Shown here: in pieces, positions 24,361 through 32,690 of the stretch | Position numbering within the stretch: the stretch's first letter is position 1 | How the letters are laid out: each line of letters begins with the position of its first letter | NCBI RefSeq assembly: GCF_046244365.1 | Contig: NZ_CP176395.1 | Location: 5,952,001 to 6,016,000, forward strand | Source: Paenibacillus_V sp046244365 | GTDB taxonomy: Bacteria; Bacillota; Bacilli; Paenibacillales; NBRC-103111 | DNA length: 64,000 bases | Direction: 5' to 3' | Notes under the pieces: generated by a model | Databases searched by the model: none | What the model was told of the DNA's origin: nothing | What the model saw: the letters and a program-made list of their open reading frames with translations, nothing else | Program-made: the position numbers and the translations under genes

Positions 24361-25278
24361 CTATTCGTAATGAACCCATTTCTTCTGAAGCTTCATCTGG
24401 ACATATGTCACAATCATAATGATGGCGAACAGCACAACTGCCACCGTCGCCGCATAGCCCTTCTGATTCAGCATGAACGCATATTTGAAGAACAAATACA
24501 CGACGGATTGCGTCGCCTCGATCGTAATGTTTCCGACCATCAGGAAGATGATGTCGAACACCTGGAAGGCATTGATCAGACCGAGAACCGCGACGAAGAA
24601 AATCGTCGGCGACAGGAGCGGAAGCGTAATCTGGAAAAACTTCGTAAACGGCCCCGCCCCGTCGATTTCAGCCGCCTCGTAGTAGGAAGACGATATGCCT
24701 TGCAGGCCCGACAGGAAAATGACCATGTTATGGCCGATTGAGCTCCAGACCGCTACGATGACGACCGAGAACAACGCGATATTCGGATCCGTCAGCCACT
24801 TCGGCCCTTTGATGCCGATAAAGCTTAGCGCGTAATTGATCAAGCCGTAATCGGCGTTGTACAGCCACTTCCATACCATCGCCACGGCGGCGGGCATCGT
24901 TACGACCGGCAAAAAATAAATCGTCCGGTAAATCGTCAATCCTTTAATTTTCTGATTCAACAGCGTGGCGATCAGGATCGACAAGAAAATGCTGATCGGC
25001 ACCATGCTGATGATGTAAATAAGCGTATTGCGAAACGCCCTCAGGAGCGACGGGTCGTCGCCGAGCTTCTTGTAATTATCGAGTCCCGCCCATGTGTAAT
25101 TGCCGAATGCGCCCCAATCGGTGAACGTGTAGAAAAAGGTTTGCACGACCGGCCATATGTAAAACACGAGCAGCCCGATCATAAGCGGCGCAATCATGAC
25201 ATAGCCCCAAAACCAGTCCTTCGTCGTAATGGATTTTCTTTTTTTGGCCGATTGTCCGGCATCTGCCGATGTACGCAT
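24361..25278 (-). CDS. Sugar ABC transporter permease (MalF type)
   Basis: A 305-residue CUT1 permease with six predicted helices. WGYVMIAPLMIGLLVFYIWP is the first helix, and the EAA loop YYEAAEIDGAGPFTKFFQIT lies near residue 205. ATG 25276-25278 lies behind GGAGG; the longer open frame upstream passes through intergenic sequence and is not used. It ends 19 bp before the MalG-type gene, so the two are cotranscribed. It forms the other half of the membrane channel with that protein. Confidence 0.93.
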   Translation of the reverse strand: MRTSADAGQSAKKRKSITTKDWFWGYVMIAPLMIGLLVFYIWPVVQTFFYTFTDWGAFGNYTWAGLDNYKKLGDDPSLLRAFRNTLIYIISMVPISIFLSILIATLLNQKIKGLTIYRTIYFLPVVTMPAAVAMVWKWLYNADYGLINYALSFIGIKGPKWLTDPNIALFSVVIVAVWSSIGHNMVIFLSGLQGISSSYYEAAEIDGAGPFTKFFQITLPLLSPTIFFVAVLGLINAFQVFDIIFLMVGNITIEATQSVVYLFFKYAFMLNQKGYAATVAVVLFAIIMIVTYVQMKLQKKWVHYE

Positions 25279-25372
25279 ATGGATTCCTCCGTTCAAGCAT
25301 AAACGGCTTCGTCTATTTCTAAGGACGACCCGTTTCCTTCCAAAGACGCGTTGCAGGGAATGCACTCTTCTA

Positions 25373-25403
25373 AAAAACCGGCCCTGCACATGAGCGAGAG
25401 CCG
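25373..25403 (-). terminator. Hairpin between binding protein and permease genes
   Basis: On the minus strand ACCGGC pairs with GCCGGT across about 17 bases and is followed by TTTTTTAG. Its place after the first gene suggests partial termination, giving more binding protein than permease. Confidence 0.7.
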
Positions 25404-25413
25404 GTCGGAACGC

Positions 25414-26703
25414 CTATTTTTCCTGCGCTAGCGCTTCGTTCATTTTTTGACCGAGCTGTTTGGCCGCTTCTTCGACTTTCATTTCGCCCGACCATGCCTT
25501 CTGCAAGATATCGGTCTCGAGCGTGTTCCACTTCGCCGTGTCTTTGGAGGCCGGATACGGCTTCGAATAACCGACCATATCGATGAAGGCCTTCAAATTG
25601 AAGTTCGGCATCGATTTGACCCAGGCGTCTTGCGTCCCGTTGAACGCCGGAATAACGGCGCCGGTTTTGGCTTGTATATCCGCCGCTTCCTTGGAAGCGA
25701 GAAATTTCAGAAATTCCCATGCTTCGTTAGGGTACTTCGTTTTGGCGGCAATCACGTTGCCGAGGCCGTGGATGACGACCGCTTGCTGCTTGTTCTTCGG
25801 CAAAACGGCTACGTCGACTTTATCCTTCGTGTATTCGTTCTTGGAATAATCGAGCGCGCTCCAAGACCCGTCGTAGAACATCGCCACCTTCCCGGATTGA
25901 AACATGCTAAGCGGGGAGGAATCGGTCATTTGGGCCAGCGTTGGGGACACTTTGTGCACATGGATCAAATCCGTCCAAAACTTGAGGCCTTGAATCGCCT
26001 CCGGCTTGTCGTAGCCGGAAGTCTTTTTGTCTTCGGATATGACATAACCGCCCGCCTGCGGAATCGTGTTGTAATAGCCGCCCTGACCGTCCAGCGCCGC
26101 CGCGATGCCCCATACCCCTTTGGACGGATCGGTCAGCTTTTTGGCCGCATCGACGAGCGTATTCCAGTCCCAGTTGGCATCGGGATACTTCACGCCGGCT
26201 GCATCGAACATTTTTTTGTTATACCATAAACCGATCGTATCGTAGTCCTTGGGCACCCCGTAGTTTTTGCCATTGACCGTGTAGAGCTGAACCAGGGAAG
26301 CCGGGTAGTTGCCCATGTCGAGTTTGTCTTGCGATATTTTCCCCGTAATGTCCATTAGCTGCCCGTTCGCGGCGTATTTGATAATGTTCGGGCCGTTGAT
26401 CCATAGCACGTCGGGCAAATTTTCGCCGATCGCCGCCGTCTCCATCTTCTGAAAATATTGCTTGTACGGCGTATGCTCAATCGTCACGTTGATGTTCGGA
26501 TGCGTCGTCTTGAATTTCGCGATGATCTCTTCCATAGCCGGAATTTGCGCCTGCCCCCATAGCGCATATTTCAGCGTAACCTGCTTGCCTGTTTCCGTCG
26601 TGCCGCCTGGGGAAGGGGAAGCTCCCTGCTCCGTCTTTTTGGCGCAAGCGGGAAGCACGACCACAGTAAGAGCCAGCGCGGCAGTCAGCCATTTTCGTTT
26701 CAC
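25414..26703 (-). CDS. Sugar ABC transporter substrate-binding lipoprotein
   Basis: A 429-residue CUT1 solute-binding protein. The signal peptide ends in the lipobox LPAC (Cys ~20), followed by a Ser/Gly/Thr linker. VTLKYALWGQAQIPAMEEII, then WINGPNIIKYAANGQLMDI and GVPKDYDTIGLWYNKKMFDA, are typical family-1 binding protein blocks. The start is GTG 26703 behind GGGAGG. First gene of its transporter operon; no sensor pair is adjacent. Substrate unknown, but GH88 and GH31 nearby are possible clients. Confidence 0.93.
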   Translation of the reverse strand: MKRKWLTAALALTVVVLPACAKKTEQGASPSPGGTTETGKQVTLKYALWGQAQIPAMEEIIAKFKTTHPNINVTIEHTPYKQYFQKMETAAIGENLPDVLWINGPNIIKYAANGQLMDITGKISQDKLDMGNYPASLVQLYTVNGKNYGVPKDYDTIGLWYNKKMFDAAGVKYPDANWDWNTLVDAAKKLTDPSKGVWGIAAALDGQGGYYNTIPQAGGYVISEDKKTSGYDKPEAIQGLKFWTDLIHVHKVSPTLAQMTDSSPLSMFQSGKVAMFYDGSWSALDYSKNEYTKDKVDVAVLPKNKQQAVVIHGLGNVIAAKTKYPNEAWEFLKFLASKEAADIQAKTGAVIPAFNGTQDAWVKSMPNFNLKAFIDMVGYSKPYPASKDTAKWNTLETDILQKAWSGEMKVEEAAKQLGQKMNEALAQEK

Positions 26704-26882
26704 GATCTTTCCTCCCTTGTTAAGGATTTTCGCAATTAGATTTCTCCTCCCGTTCCGGATTTATGCGCCGAGAAAGTTCTCGTACTAGTGAATCTTTCCT
26801 TATGAACCGCAGGTTTTTGCTGTAAACTATTCCATAAAGGCATGCGAGGGAATCCTCTTTATTACGGAAAGGGTGGAAGGCG

Positions 26883-27425
26883 TTGAACATTTGGGAAGGC
26901 AAAAAAGTCAGATTACGGGCAATCGTACCCGATGATTGGATGAAGTTTCATGAAAATGATCAGGATTCGGAGGGAGCCCGATCATCGGATGCCGTATACT
27001 TTCCAAGATCAGAAGCAGGAACGAAGTCGTGGGCGGAACATCAAGCCTCTAAAGGGGCGGATGGGGACAATATTATGCTTGCTGTCGAAACTCTCGATGG
27101 AGAATTAGTAGGAAGTATCAATTCCCATAGCTGTGATGCCCGAAATGGAACTTTTAAGTATGGCGTGGCTATTTTTCGCAGAAATTGGCGGAATGGCTAT
27201 GCATCGGACGCTGTGAAAATCTTGCTCCGTTATTTTTTTAATGAATTGCGTTATGAGAAAGTAACGGCGCATATTTATGCTTTCAACGAAAGCTCCATTA
27301 GATTGCAAGAGCATCTTGGCTTTACACAAGAAGGGAAGCTTCGAAAGATGATTTTTACAAATGGACAACACTACGATGAATACGTTTTTGGGCTGTTGAA
27401 AAATGAATGTGATGGCTGGAAGTAA
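26883..27425 (+). CDS. RimJ/RimL-type GNAT acetyltransferase
   Basis: A 180-residue GNAT protein. It starts MNIWEGKKVRLRAIVPDDWM from TTG 26883 behind GGGTGG. The acetyl-CoA region reads FRRNWRNGYASDAVKILLRYF (quoted as one helix-loop, residues ~95-115) and NESSIRLQEHLGFTQEGKLR is the conserved C-terminal part. Codon usage is clearly AT-richer than in neighbouring genes, which fits recent acquisition. It stands alone between divergent or convergent transporter genes and has its own terminator. The substrate is unknown; ribosomal-protein or antibiotic acetylation are family options. Confidence 0.87.
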   Translation: MNIWEGKKVRLRAIVPDDWMKFHENDQDSEGARSSDAVYFPRSEAGTKSWAEHQASKGADGDNIMLAVETLDGELVGSINSHSCDARNGTFKYGVAIFRRNWRNGYASDAVKILLRYFFNELRYEKVTAHIYAFNESSIRLQEHLGFTQEGKLRKMIFTNGQHYDEYVFGLLKNECDGWK

Positions 27426-27433
27426 AATAAGAA

Positions 27434-27464
27434 AAACCGTCCGGAAATCACGGACGGTCCTTTG
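27434..27464 (+). terminator. Terminator of the GNAT gene
   Basis: ACCGTCCG/CGGACGGT stem with a 7-base loop, followed by CCTTTGG; the A-run on the left side could serve the opposite strand. Confidence 0.8.
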
Positions 27465-27509
27465 GTGCATGGCTCTACGTTTGTGCGTGTCGGAGGGAAT
27501 AGGTAGGGG

Positions 27510-27611
27510 CGGCTTTCAACCGCTCTTGAAATCGTGTTTCATTGAACTTGTTTTGCGATAATAACACGATTTCAAAGGCGGCCAATAGCGAAGTTCCTTT
27601 GCAGCCCCCCC
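27510..27611 (-). repeat. Compound inverted-repeat element, copy C
   Basis: About 100 bp with outer arms GGGGCGGCT/AGCCCCCC-like and an inner inverted repeat GAAATCGTGTT/AACACGATTTC. On the minus strand AAAGGAACTTCGCTATTGGC followed by CGCCTTTGAAATCG matches copy A over about 35 bases. It lies just after the YesN-type gene stop. Confidence 0.75.
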
Positions 27612-27622
27612 GCGCGGACCGT

Positions 27623-29233
27623 TCATTCCTGCCCCGCTCCCGTCCCCTTCCGCTTATCCCTGTAGTCCGACGGCAGCTCGCCGGTATGCTTCTGGAATAC
27701 TTTCGTGAAGTAGCGGCGCTCCGCAAAGCCGACGGCTTGACCGATTTGCGCCACGCTTTTGTCCGTAAGCAGCAGCTGGGACTTCGCCTGCTCGATGCGC
27801 AACTTGGTCAGATGCTCCAGGAACGTTTCGCCGAACGTTTGCTTGAACAATAAACTGAAATAGCTGGGACTGATGCCGAGGAAATCGGCGATGTCCTGGG
27901 TACCGAAGTCGCTGCCGAGCTGACGCTGCATATAATCCTGCGCCGCCACCATAAGCGTTTCGCTCGTTTTCTTTTTGGATGCCGATTCGAGGCTGCGGCG
28001 GGTTATCTCGTTAACGATGTCGATCAGGTCGGAGATGCTCTGCACCTGATCGAGCTTGCGCCATATTTGCTCCTCGGCCTCGCCCGCGATCGACCGGATT
28101 TCCCTCATTTCCCGGAGCAGGTGAAGCGCCACAAAATGCAGGATCGGCATCACGCGCTCGATCGACTGCTCCGACACCGAACGGATGATTGGACCCAGCC
28201 TGAGCAGCGCCTTTTCCGTTTTGTTGCGGTCGTTCTGCTTGAGTCCCGCCACAAGATCCTCCGTCAAATTCCATAGCGATTCGCCGGCGCCGGACTCGTC
28301 CTTCGTTTCTTCGCTGACGAGCATTGCCTTCGGCTGCGATTTTCCGAGCTGAATCGATCGCTGCAGCTTTTTGTACACATTGGCGAGCTCACCGATCTGC
28401 ACCTGTCCGGGATAGGCGACGACGCTGACCGATAGCTTGACATTGCTTGCAACCTCCTGCTGCAGCCGCTCGCCCCACCGCAGCGTATCCTCCGTCTCGG
28501 GCGGAGACGCTTCCTTGTCGCGCTCCACGAGGACGCACCATTCGCCTTCCCGCATTTGCAGCACCACATAACGGAGCGACCAGACGGACAGCGCCTCCTG
28601 CAGCACATTGCGCACCGCAAAGCTCCACAGCTTCCGCTCCTTGTCGTTCCAGCCGAGCGACAGCTGGGAATACCGGTCCAGATCGACCAGCAGCACGGCA
28701 TAACGGAACTGCTCCAGATCGGCTTCCTCCTCGGCCATCACGTAGAGAGGATGAACCGAAGCATAGTTGCGCATGACGTCATGCAATATTTTTTCGTAAG
28801 CGAGATTCGCCACGCTTGTCCATCGTTTATTCCGCTGCTGCTTATTCCGCTTCTTCATGCGGATGCGTTCTCCGAGCTTGCCGATCGTCGCCGCCAGCTC
28901 CTCGTAATCGATCGGCTTGACGATATAATCGCTGACGCCGAGCTTAAGCAGCGACCTCGCGTACTCGAACTCCTGATACCCGGTAATCATCAGCACCTCG
29001 GCATGTTCGTTAAAGGAGCGAAGCTCCTCGATAAACCGGATGCCGTCCATTCCGGGCATGCGGATGTCGCTTAAGATTAAATCCGGACCGTGCTCCTTCA
29101 CGATATCCAGCGCCTGAAGCCCGTTGCGCGCAAGCCCTACGACCTCGAACGCCAGCTCCTCCCAAGGGATAACGGCCTCCAGATTGCGCAATATATTCGG
29201 TTCATCGTCCACCAGCAGCGCTTTGAGCCGCAA
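27623..29233 (-). CDS. YesN-type response regulator (REC plus AraC HTH)
   Basis: A 536-residue regulator. The receiver domain (residues 1-120) has LLVDDE and the phosphoacceptor D56 in LILSDIRMPGMDG, with K in YIVKPIDYEE. A long central region of ~300 residues is typical of the YesN family, and a C-terminal AraC double helix-turn-helix follows (DIADFLGISPSYFSLLFKQT; IGQAVGFAERRYFTKVFQKH). The start is TTG 29233 behind GAGGGGG, overlapping the histidine kinase gene by 32 bp. Probable targets are the binding protein upstream and possibly GH116 or the paralogous operon at 37.7-46.3 kb. It is about the same length and layout as the regulator at 39444-41078. Confidence 0.92.
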   Translation of the reverse strand: MRLKALLVDDEPNILRNLEAVIPWEELAFEVVGLARNGLQALDIVKEHGPDLILSDIRMPGMDGIRFIEELRSFNEHAEVLMITGYQEFEYARSLLKLGVSDYIVKPIDYEELAATIGKLGERIRMKKRNKQQRNKRWTSVANLAYEKILHDVMRNYASVHPLYVMAEEEADLEQFRYAVLLVDLDRYSQLSLGWNDKERKLWSFAVRNVLQEALSVWSLRYVVLQMREGEWCVLVERDKEASPPETEDTLRWGERLQQEVASNVKLSVSVVAYPGQVQIGELANVYKKLQRSIQLGKSQPKAMLVSEETKDESGAGESLWNLTEDLVAGLKQNDRNKTEKALLRLGPIIRSVSEQSIERVMPILHFVALHLLREMREIRSIAGEAEEQIWRKLDQVQSISDLIDIVNEITRRSLESASKKKTSETLMVAAQDYMQRQLGSDFGTQDIADFLGISPSYFSLLFKQTFGETFLEHLTKLRIEQAKSQLLLTDKSVAQIGQAVGFAERRYFTKVFQKHTGELPSDYRDKRKGTGAGQE

Positions 29234-31097
29234 CCTGCTCGCCCCCTCTTTTGGGTATCACACATTTGACGACCGTTCCCTTCCCGGGTTCGCTGCATAG
29301 GAAAAGGCCGTAGCGTAAGCCGTAATGAATGCGGATGCGGTCGGCTACGTTGCTTAATCCGAGTCCGTTCCGTTCTCCCCTGGCCATCCGTTCCCCTTCA
29401 GGAAAAGCGGCTCCCCCTGCAAACCCGGCAGCTTGCGGACTTCCGGACTCCGCTCCCTCCGTGTCGTCCCGGTCCGCGTGATAACGGAATGCCGCCAGCC
29501 GGCTTGGCGCGATGCCGAGACCGTTGTCCTCGACGAACAACGAGAACCGGTCCTCTTCCTCCTCGGCGTAAATCCGGATGTGTCCCATATAGCCGATCCC
29601 CTCGAAGCCATGCTGAATGCTGTTCTCCACCAGCGGCTGAAGCGTCAGCTTCAAGATCGGATAGGCCAGCAAGGACGAAGGGATGCCGATCTCGTAATCG
29701 AAGCAATCCTCGAACCGGAACTTCTGGATGTCCAAATAGCTCTTAAGATGGTCAAGCTCCTGCTTTAGCGGGATTTCTTCCTTCGGGTGCATGCTGATGC
29801 GAAGCAGATTGCCGAGCTGATGGACCATTTGGCTGACCTTTTTGCCTTTGTTCTGAATCGCCATCACATTGATCGACTCCAGCGTATTGAACAAAAAATG
29901 CGGCTTGATCTGAGCCTGCATCAGCATCAGCTCCGCCTTGTTTTTGCGGTCTTGCTGCACCCGGACCTCCTCAAGCAGCCCTTCGATACGCTCCGTCATG
30001 CTGTTGAAGCCATGAGCCAACACCGACGTCTCGTCATCGCCCCGGTGCGCCACACGGACGCTCAAATCGCCCCGTTCCACCCGTCTCATCGAGCCGACGA
30101 TCCGAAGAATAAATTGGATGATGTTGCGGACGAACACGAGGTTGAAAATGAGCGCACTGCCGATGCATAACAGCGTGATGAGCGCGACCCAGCGCATGAT
30201 GGCCGTAAGCTCCCCCGAAACCGCCTCCCAAGGCGTAAAGAAGACGAGCTTCCAATCCGGGATGCCGAGCTCCTCCATATCCAGCCGGGCATGCGAAACG
30301 ATCGTCTCCGTCCCGTCCACCTCCGACTTCGTGCTATCGATGGGTTTGGACAGATCGAATGATTTGGAAACGAGCGACAGCAAGTCGCTGCCTTCGAGCG
30401 TGCGGCGGCTGTCGAACAGGATCGTACCGTCATCCTTGGCGATCAAATACCGGTGAATGGAATCGTCCAGCGGGAAATACGAGTCGAAGATGCGCTCCAG
30501 CTCGCTGAAACGAAACCGGACGACCATCAGGCCGATCGTATCGAACGTATAGTAATCCTTCACAACGCGTAGCTGAAAAAAATCGCGTCCTTCCCCGGCA
30601 ATCGGCTTCGCCTCGGCCGGCCCGATCCATTTGGGAACGCCGTTCCTTTTCACCGCTTCGGCGTAAAGCGCGCTTCCGTTCAGCTTTTCATACGGGATCA
30701 TCCGCGTGACGCCGCGCCCGGCGTGAACGGTTTGGCCGCCTGTCCCATACAGCGTTACGGATTGAATCGGCGCATACGTCAGCAGCGTTCTGCGCAATTC
30801 GCTTTCGTACTCCACCAGGTGAACGGCGGAGCCTTCTCTGCTCCCGTCGCCTTCGTTCAAGCCGTGAAAGATGTTCTGGATATCGGATTTCACCATCCAG
30901 AAGTCGGAGAAGTAATTGGCTTCTTTGAACACATACGTTACGTTGCGGCCGATCGCCTTCAGCGTGAGCTCCGTTTGCTCGCCGTACTTTTTCTCGATCA
31001 GCTGCTGGGAGGAATAATAACTGACGAGGCCCAGCACGAAGAGCGGCGCAATGATGAAGGCCATAAACGCAAAAAACATTTTCTTGTTCAAACTCAC
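29202..31097 (-). CDS. YesM-type sensor histidine kinase
   Basis: A 631-residue membrane kinase: helix 1 (~8-28), an extracellular dCache-like sensor (~30-295), helix 2 (~300-325), HAMP (~326-378), a His_kinase domain with phosphoacceptor H400 in AQIKPHFLFNTLESIN, and HATPase with FVEDNGLGI and GLGLSNVADRI. An extra Gly/Ala-rich insert (SGSPQAAGFAGGAAFPEGER) in the HATPase lid is absent from its paralogue at 41113-42945. The start is GTG 31097 behind AGGGGC. It is encoded directly after a binding protein gene with no permease in between, suggesting that the binding protein may present ligand to this sensor. Confidence 0.92.
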   Translation of the reverse strand: MSLNKKMFFAFMAFIIAPLFVLGLVSYYSSQQLIEKKYGEQTELTLKAIGRNVTYVFKEANYFSDFWMVKSDIQNIFHGLNEGDGSREGSAVHLVEYESELRRTLLTYAPIQSVTLYGTGGQTVHAGRGVTRMIPYEKLNGSALYAEAVKRNGVPKWIGPAEAKPIAGEGRDFFQLRVVKDYYTFDTIGLMVVRFRFSELERIFDSYFPLDDSIHRYLIAKDDGTILFDSRRTLEGSDLLSLVSKSFDLSKPIDSTKSEVDGTETIVSHARLDMEELGIPDWKLVFFTPWEAVSGELTAIMRWVALITLLCIGSALIFNLVFVRNIIQFILRIVGSMRRVERGDLSVRVAHRGDDETSVLAHGFNSMTERIEGLLEEVRVQQDRKNKAELMLMQAQIKPHFLFNTLESINVMAIQNKGKKVSQMVHQLGNLLRISMHPKEEIPLKQELDHLKSYLDIQKFRFEDCFDYEIGIPSSLLAYPILKLTLQPLVENSIQHGFEGIGYMGHIRIYAEEEEDRFSLFVEDNGLGIAPSRLAAFRYHADRDDTEGAESGSPQAAGFAGGAAFPEGERMARGERNGLGLSNVADRIRIHYGLRYGLFLCSEPGKGTVVKCVIPKRGGEQVAAQSAAGGR

Positions 31098-31125
31098 GCG
31101 GATTCGCCCCTAAATATGTTCGCCT

Positions 31126-32463
31126 CTATTGCGGCTTCGTTCTGTTTGCCGCCTCTTGTACGCTTTGCACCATATCGAGCATCGGACGGGGACCGGTTCT
31201 GCCGCCGATTTGCTCCTGGATGCCGCGCTCGACGGCCTCCTTCACCTTCTGCTGCACGACGGCGTCGTGGGCGGGGAATACGCCCTTCGCGTTGTTGACG
31301 ACATTCAGTATTTCCTGAATAATCGGCTTCACGCCGCTCAAGTCGGTCAGCTTCATAGACGGCAGCATCCCGGCTTCAAGAAGCTGGCGCTTTTGCATCT
31401 TCTCGTTGAACATTTGTACGATAAACTGCTTAACGGCGGACAATTGCCGTTCGTTCAGCTCTTTGGAGAAGCCGTAACCGTTCGAATATCCGCCCATGAT
31501 GAGACCGTCCCCCGGCCCGTTCATATCGGGAAAAGGAAAAAATCCGACGTCGTCCGCGATTTTGGAAACACCCGGATCGATGAGCGGCGAATTCGCCCAG
31601 CTGCCGTCCACCATCATCGCGGCTTGTCCGGACATAAACGGCCCCGCCTGTTCCAAATATTTTAAAGCCAGGCTGTTTGCCTGCATGTATCCGTTTTTCA
31701 GCAGCAAATCATACTTGGTAAACGCTTCGACTACCTCCGAGTCGTTCCACTTTTTGGAGCCCGAAACGAAGCCTGCCACCGAATCGGCTCCCGCCAGCCG
31801 CACCCACATGTAGTTTGCGGTCATAAGCGGCGCCCAGCCTTCCTTGGAGGCTAACGCCAACGGCGTATAGCCGCTTCTTTTGACCAGGTCGCAAACGCCG
31901 AGAAATTCGTCCCACGTTGCGGGCACGCTCGCGTTCAGCTTGCGAAATATCGCTTTGTTGTAATAGACGCCTTCCACATAGCCCGCCATAGGCAAACCAT
32001 ATACTTTCCCGTCCACCGTGAACTCGTCGAGACTAATAAAATGCTCGCGCAGCCCGAGCTCCTGCAAAATCGGCGTCAAATCGAGCAGCCGATCGGCTTT
32101 TACATAGTTTTTCGTATCGGTACCGCCGAACAGGTCGAAAATTTTGGGCGGACTGCCTGTCGCCATTTCGGCTTTCAGCGTCGTGTCGCGGTTAACGGTA
32201 TCTTCAACGCCGTCCAGCTCGATTTTTAGTCCCGGAACCGCCGTTTCGGTCGCCTTCACAACGTCCTGCAGCATATCGAACCGCGTCTGCTGCGTGTCTT
32301 TCACCTGCGTATGGCGCAGCGTGATCGAGAAATTTTCCGTTTTGACGGGCGGGGTCGCAGACTGTGCGGATCCGGAGGGATTCGAATCCTTATTACCGCA
32401 GCTTGTTAGCGTAATGGCGAGAGCAGTCAATGTTGCAGCATGCGCTACGGAAACGATTTTCAT
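31126..32463 (-). CDS. Sugar-binding lipoprotein, permease-less cassette
   Basis: A 445-residue family-1 solute-binding protein with lipobox LTSCG (Cys ~23). The segment FDLFGGTDTKNYVKADRLLD, followed by LTPILQELGL and FTVDGKVYGLP, is paralogous to FNLFGGDDTKNYSKAGRLLD of the protein at 44943-46316. ATG at 32461-32463 is preferred over one two codons upstream because its spacing from GGAGG is better. It is the first gene of a three-gene operon with a histidine kinase and response regulator. Without permeases it may act as a sensory receptor, or deliver sugar to the permeases of the paralogous operon. A cre-like site lies upstream. Confidence 0.9.
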   Translation of the reverse strand: MKIVSVAHAATLTALAITLTSCGNKDSNPSGSAQSATPPVKTENFSITLRHTQVKDTQQTRFDMLQDVVKATETAVPGLKIELDGVEDTVNRDTTLKAEMATGSPPKIFDLFGGTDTKNYVKADRLLDLTPILQELGLREHFISLDEFTVDGKVYGLPMAGYVEGVYYNKAIFRKLNASVPATWDEFLGVCDLVKRSGYTPLALASKEGWAPLMTANYMWVRLAGADSVAGFVSGSKKWNDSEVVEAFTKYDLLLKNGYMQANSLALKYLEQAGPFMSGQAAMMVDGSWANSPLIDPGVSKIADDVGFFPFPDMNGPGDGLIMGGYSNGYGFSKELNERQLSAVKQFIVQMFNEKMQKRQLLEAGMLPSMKLTDLSGVKPIIQEILNVVNNAKGVFPAHDAVVQQKVKEAVERGIQEQIGGRTGPRPMLDMVQSVQEAANRTKPQ

Positions 32464-32492
32464 CAGCATTCGACCTCCGACGGGATACGTTC

Positions 32493-32506
32493 ATTAAATC
32501 GCTTAC
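32493..32506 (-). promoter_or_regulatory. Putative CcpA cre site upstream of the binding protein gene
   Basis: TGTAAGCGATTTAA on the minus strand matches the cre consensus TGWAARCGYTWWCW at 12 of 14 positions. It lies 30 bp upstream of the start, where binding would repress. Confidence 0.5.
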
Positions 32507-32602
32507 ACGATTTTTATCTTTCATTATAATCCAAATCATGACCGAAACCTACCCGATACAAAACGCCGGGAGGAACGTGCGGCTCTTATCGATATCCTGA
32601 GG

Positions 32603-32616
32603 CGTTCACGTGAACG
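32603..32616 (+). promoter_or_regulatory. LacI operator upstream of the lacI gene
   Basis: The perfect palindrome CGTTCACGTGAACG lies 75 bp before the regulator start. It is identical to the operator at 33868-33881 before GH116, implying autoregulation. Confidence 0.75.
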
Positions 32617-32690
32617 TCTCTTACTTCGCCTTCTCAAAAATGGTATGATAGCAGGCATGAAATACATTCTTATGTACAAAGGTGAAACGG

